Source of the DNA: Sorangium cellulosum So ce56
GTDB taxonomy: Bacteria > Myxococcota_A > Polyangia > Polyangiales > Polyangiaceae
DNA: 64,000 nucleotides
Reading direction: 5' to 3'
Assembly (NCBI RefSeq): GCF_000067165.1
Contig: NC_010162.1
Location: forward strand, 2,666,001 to 2,730,000
Below, piece by piece: positions 61,301 to 64,000 of this stretch. The translations under genes were made by a program, and so were the position numbers. Each line of letters opens with the position of its first letter. Position 1 is the stretch's first letter. The notes under the pieces are model-generated. The model worked only from the letters and a program-made list of their open reading frames with translations. It searched no databases and was not told the DNA's origin.

Positions 61301-64000
61301 GTGTCATGAGTGACGAGGTGCTTACCCTGCTGGTCGAAGATGTACACCTCGGTCCCGTCATCGCTCGCGATCGCGAAGTGAGCCGCTTGGATGCGCGGGA
61401 GCGCCATGTCGACGCGGCCGATGTAGGAGGAGCTGCCGCTGCCATCGATGAACATCAGGCGGTCATCTGGAGTAACGGCCAAATCGGTCACTTGTAAGAA
61501 CCAGGCCGCGGTCGGAGGGCCGCCAAGACCGCAAGCATTGCAATTCCAAGGGCGAGGAGCTCGGTTTCCGGCGAACGTGGTGAGTACCCCATCGGGCGAG
61601 ATGCGCCGGATGAGATTGTCCTGCAGCAGCTCGCCAGACTGCGCGGCGAAGTACACGCTGCCGTCCTGTCCGACCGCCAGTGAGTCGGGAACACCGATCG
61701 AAGCCGAGATCGCGGGCACCCCATCCTCGGATGTGGTCGTCTCGGCGGTGCCCGCGATCTTGTTGATAATCCCACTGCGATCGATCCGCCGGATCCGGTA
61801 ACCATCCCACGGTTGTCCGGAGGACTCCGAGATGTATATCGATCCGTCCGGCCCAAGCGTCATGTCATAGATCAAACGGAATCGGGCATCGACAGCGGGG
61901 CCGCCGTCGCCGGAGCTGACACTAGCGTTGGTGTTCCATGAGCCTGCAACCGTCGTGATGATCCCATCTGGCGCCACCTTGCGGATAGAATTGTTGAATG
62001 CCAGGTAGAGGTTGCCGTCGCTGGAAACGTCGAGGCCATACACGGAGCCCGAGGAGCCGGAAGTGGCGAGCACACCGTCGGGCGGTCGAGTGCCTAATAG
62101 ACCGTTGCCTGCGACAGTGGTGATGATTCCATCGGGCGAGATCTTACGGACGCGGTAGTTGCGCTCGTCGATGAAATAGATGGTACCGTCGGGTCCAATC
62201 GTGAGTCGCCGAGGCTCGTTCAATAACGCCTGTGTCGCAGGCTGGTTATCTCCATTGAATCCGGCCTGCGCGTTGACGCCGGCGATCGTGTTGACGAAGC
62301 CGTCGGGCGAGATTTTGCGGATGCGATGCATATAACGCTCGGAGTAGTAGATGCTTCCATCCGGACCGACGGCGATTCCGCGAGCGGCAGCAATGGGCAC
62401 TCTATCGGCGCGGACTCCCTCAGCGGTGGCGCTGCTCGCAGGAGGAGGTGGATAGCCGGCGATGCGCTGGAGCATGGCAACCATGGCTCGGCCGGTGCGA
62501 CGCGAGCCGTCGCCGCGGTAGAGCATGGACATGCCGGGATCGAAGACGTGATGATGGCTCAAGCTGAACCCGCCGAGGGCAGACGTGCTGTTGGTCCACG
62601 CTCCGAGCGTGCTCTCCCAGCGTCGGCCCAGGGAGATCTCCTTCCGAGTGCGGTTCCCCGTGATGATCACGTCGGCGGGCGCTCCGAAGGATCGCGGACC
62701 GCCGCCACCGCTCGACGTCGCTCCCTGCGCGGCCGGCACAGAGTAATAGCCTTCGTAGACGTAATTGATGTCCACTGTGACCGGCTGCACTCCGGGAACC
62801 ACACGCCCGAACATATCCCTTCCGTCCCACTCAAACGTGTACTGCTCGTTCGGCGAGCAGGGACAGTCGACGCGCGTATCGAATGTTTTCCCCGCCACGG
62901 TGACCTCGAACTCGATCCGCTCGAGGTTGGGGGGCACGGCCGACGTCGTCAGTGGAATCGCGAGGCGATTCCGGTTGAGTCCCTCTGTGCGATCGCTCTT
63001 GTAGTGGAGGTCGAACGGCGTCCCGACGATGGGTAAGCGCTCCCCGAGCCTCTGGCTCTCGCATTCGATGATGGATCCGCACTCGAGGCTGGGGTCGTCC
63101 GGATCGTCGTCGTCGTCCTCGTCGTCGTCCTCGCCGCCACCATCGCCGTCGCCGCCACCATCGCCATCGCCGTCGTCGTCGCCGTCGTCGTCGTCGTCAG
63201 GAACGGGCGGCGCCGGAGCGCCAGGGGGCGGACCGAACGGCCAGTTGCAGTCCCATGGGGTGAAGTGCGTGACCAGGGATCGCCAGAGGCTCGTCCCGAC
63301 CGCATACTGCGCGCCGAGCTGCTCCAGCTCCTCGGCGCTGATCCCGAGCGCGCCGAGCTCGCTCGCGTCGTCGGCCGCGCCGTCACCGTCGATGTCGACC
63401 GACGCTACCCCGCCGCTCACGTCGACGATCTCGATGACACGCCCGTCGTTCGCCGGCACCCACGCCCCTTTCTCGGCGTCGTAATAGCCGAGCGGCACGT
63501 GCATCCCGACCGGGAAATCGAGGAAGTTCTCGACATAGAACGGGATCGGCTGATTGAACTCGACCTTCGTCGCCCCGGCGGCCACGGCCTCATCCAGCCC
63601 GAGCTCCACCGCGTACGTGTACCCGCTGGTCGGCGGCAGGGTCCCCGGCATCGCCTCGGGGCCGTTCGGGCCGACCGTGTACTCGGTCGCGCGCACGTGC
63701 ACCTCCGCCGGCAGCGCCACGGTCATCGTCGCTCCCGGCGGGCCGCTCGGGTCCGGCACGGTCATCGTCCCCGTCGTGCCCGAAGGGAAGAGCAGCGTCG
63801 CCTGGCGCGTGCCGCTCTCATCCGTCTGGACGCTCCCGCGTGCGACCTGCGCCCCGGTCGCGCTCCCCAGCGCGACCGGCGTCACCACGGGATCGCTCTC
63901 GATCAGCACCACGTCGGGCGCTTCGGACCAGCGCTGCCACTGGGTGCCAACCTGCCGCTGCACCGGCAGATAGCCGGCCTTCTCGTACTTCATCGTGAGC
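58384..64000 (-). CDS. Rhs/YD-repeat protein with NHL repeats and Cys-rich C-terminal tip (5' end outside window)
   Basis: At least 1869 residues; the frame runs off the right edge. Layout of the visible part: beta-sandwich region, an Asp/Gly run near 265-300 (DDDDDGDDDGDGDG, calcium-binding in appearance), a domain with SLGRRWESTLGAW, six or so NHL propeller repeats (PDGIITTVAGNG, LAVGQDGSVYFA), then many YD repeats (YDAKGRLSTITD, YDVNGNRLAHTS). The RHS core FGARDYDAEVGRWTAKDPIL and NLYGYVLNDPVNFTDPNGYG is followed by a unique about 110-residue tip with about ten cysteines (CNGPLGSVVCGG, CMEECSHDK, CFLQC). Rhs shells encapsulate and deliver C-terminal toxins. The tip matches no toxin I recognise. 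Confidence 0.88.
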   Translation of the reverse strand, partial: LTMKYEKAGYLPVQRQVGTQWQRWSEAPDVVLIESDPVVTPVALGSATGAQVARGSVQTDESGTRQATLLFPSGTTGTMTVPDPSGPPGATMTVALPAEVHVRATEYTVGPNGPEAMPGTLPPTSGYTYAVELGLDEAVAAGATKVEFNQPIPFYVENFLDFPVGMHVPLGYYDAEKGAWVPANDGRVIEIVDVSGGVASVDIDGDGAADDASELGALGISAEELEQLGAQYAVGTSLWRSLVTHFTPWDCNWPFGPPPGAPAPPVPDDDDDGDDDGDGDGGGDGDGGGEDDDEDDDDDPDDPSLECGSIIECESQRLGERLPIVGTPFDLHYKSDRTEGLNRNRLAIPLTTSAVPPNLERIEFEVTVAGKTFDTRVDCPCSPNEQYTFEWDGRDMFGRVVPGVQPVTVDINYVYEGYYSVPAAQGATSSGGGGPRSFGAPADVIITGNRTRKEISLGRRWESTLGAWTNSTSALGGFSLSHHHVFDPGMSMLYRGDGSRRTGRAMVAMLQRIAGYPPPPASSATAEGVRADRVPIAAARGIAVGPDGSIYYSERYMHRIRKISPDGFVNTIAGVNAQAGFNGDNQPATQALLNEPRRLTIGPDGTIYFIDERNYRVRKISPDGIITTVAGNGLLGTRPPDGVLATSGSSGSVYGLDVSSDGNLYLAFNNSIRKVAPDGIITTVAGSWNTNASVSSGDGGPAVDARFRLIYDMTLGPDGSIYISESSGQPWDGYRIRRIDRSGIINKIAGTAETTTSEDGVPAISASIGVPDSLAVGQDGSVYFAAQSGELLQDNLIRRISPDGVLTTFAGNRAPRPWNCNACGLGGPPTAAWFLQVTDLAVTPDDRLMFIDGSGSSSYIGRVDMALPRIQAAHFAIASDDGTEVYIFDQQGKHLVTHDTLLGTVRYEFGYDAKGRLSTITDVDQQVTTIQRNADGYPTAILAPTGQSTELTLDAEHYLWKVTNPANETTTLSYYPNSGLLQSLEDPLGRLHQFEFDAKGRLIRDEDPAGGYKQLTRTETPNGHRVTVTTAMGLTRGYEVATLPDGSKQRIRTGSDGLSSVEQISTSGARTTTAPDGTVTSVEVKGEPRFGMQSPLVSSEVTTTPLGRTRQVTRSRSVVLTEPTNALSVSSLTDSISINGRASSLVFNKATRATVHTSPAGRQSTVTLTPEGRTQRIAVPAILPMDFTYYPDGRLSARTQGARTWTYTYEDNGWLTTATDPLLNTVSFLHDAVGRATQVTRADDEVIGTSYYPGGLVHTVTPPDRPAHTFGYTPADLLEEYLAPAVGGGPGDTSWSYDLDGMLTSSARPGEAATVYTRDPSTGRLSQVALPLGMGTIGYGYHPTTGSLTTVSGPSGISLNFAYDGELLTGLTWTGTGFGGSSASVQWAYDNDFRIDTETVGGGATINFDYDADGLLTQAGGLTLSRHPGNGMYTGSTIGVVTDGVTHDAYGAVATYVAQANASTVYEVTYTPDALGRIQSLTETIQGDTATYAYVRDLNDRLTDVYRNGVLTAHYNYDVNGNRLAHTSSSGTAIGVYDDQDRLLSYGSTTYGVSPTGDLATVTDTATAATTTLMYDARGNLRQVVLGSGDVIEYLVDGENHRIWKKKNGVMVQGFLYRDDLQPAAELGPTGAVVAQFAYGQDRNVPDLVLKGGATYRILTDHRGSPRLVVNTATGAVAQRIDYDEFGRVLQDTNPGFQPFGFAGGLYDAETKLVRFGARDYDAEVGRWTAKDPILFDGGDANLYGYVLNDPVNFTDPNGYGPIELGQCLARGGSLSDCLAEERERLCNGPLGSVVCGGGSKSGDGSGSNPKPKDKFGMCPEYRKPGDEWKEKIKRCKSKSGRDRIVCCMEECSHDKVGDRGGECFLQCTAQ

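Overview
The window is very GC-rich DNA (roughly 70% by eye) with strong third-position GC bias. Much of it is lipoproteins, pentapeptide-repeat proteins, an Rhs/YD-repeat protein, low-complexity linkers and proteins without recognisable families. This fits a large-genome myxobacterium, most likely the Sorangium/Polyangiales group. That placement is inferred from style and protein character, not from a marker-gene comparison. No rRNA, tRNA or CRISPR array was found.

Layout. 1-10.4 kb: a kptA-like RNA 2'-phosphotransferase cut by the left edge, a divergent LysR regulator, a protein made of two near-identical copies of one small domain, a caspase-fold secreted protein, a DinB-fold protein, a methyltransferase, an aldo/keto reductase, an acetyltransferase-methyltransferase fusion and a small lipoprotein. 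10.7-19.8 kb: aquaporin, a large membrane protein, a TauE/SafE transporter, a DUF4091 surface protein, a small helical protein and a six-hairpin-type lipoprotein, with several intergenic repeats.

19.8-28.2 kb (minus strand): a six-gene, tightly packed operon with the hallmarks of a type VI secretion tip/cargo module. In transcription order it has two paralogous baseplate/spike-associated proteins, DUF2169 fused to pentapeptide repeats, a second pentapeptide-repeat protein, DUF3540, and a DUF4150 (PAAR-like) domain fused to an S41 serine peptidase. The peptidase is the probable effector. An IS4-family element with long imperfect terminal inverted repeats (28314-29904) sits directly upstream of the operon.

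30-41 kb: a DUF4419 protein, an AT-richer array of 42-bp repeats, a Bax-inhibitor-1 membrane protein, a cupredoxin-like lipoprotein, ribosomal protein L3 standing apart from the usual S10 operon, rlmE, a glutaryl-CoA dehydrogenase, an L,D-transpeptidase with an 11-copy decapeptide repeat, and a DNRLRE/FGE-fold lipoprotein with a Ser/Thr-Gly linker.

41.6-49.6 kb (minus strand): an eight-gene, translationally coupled catabolic operon: SDR, RidA-like, MarR, crotonase, acyl-CoA dehydrogenase, OYE-type flavin reductase, aryl-CoA ligase, creatininase. It resembles the aerobic 2-aminobenzoyl-CoA type of aromatic degradation. It lacks the flavin monooxygenase half and carries a crotonase without its usual catalytic glutamates. 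An AT-rich palindrome over the likely -10 is a good MarR operator candidate.

50-64 kb: a SUKH-like protein, Uma2 nuclease-fold protein, soluble transhydrogenase (sthA), a TPR protein, a GT-C type membrane protein coupled to a lipase-like hydrolase, a small secreted protein, a frameshifted 3' remnant of purA, and a less GC-rich Rhs protein (cut by the right edge) with NHL and YD repeats, a cysteine-rich C-terminal tip and an adjacent immunity-gene candidate.
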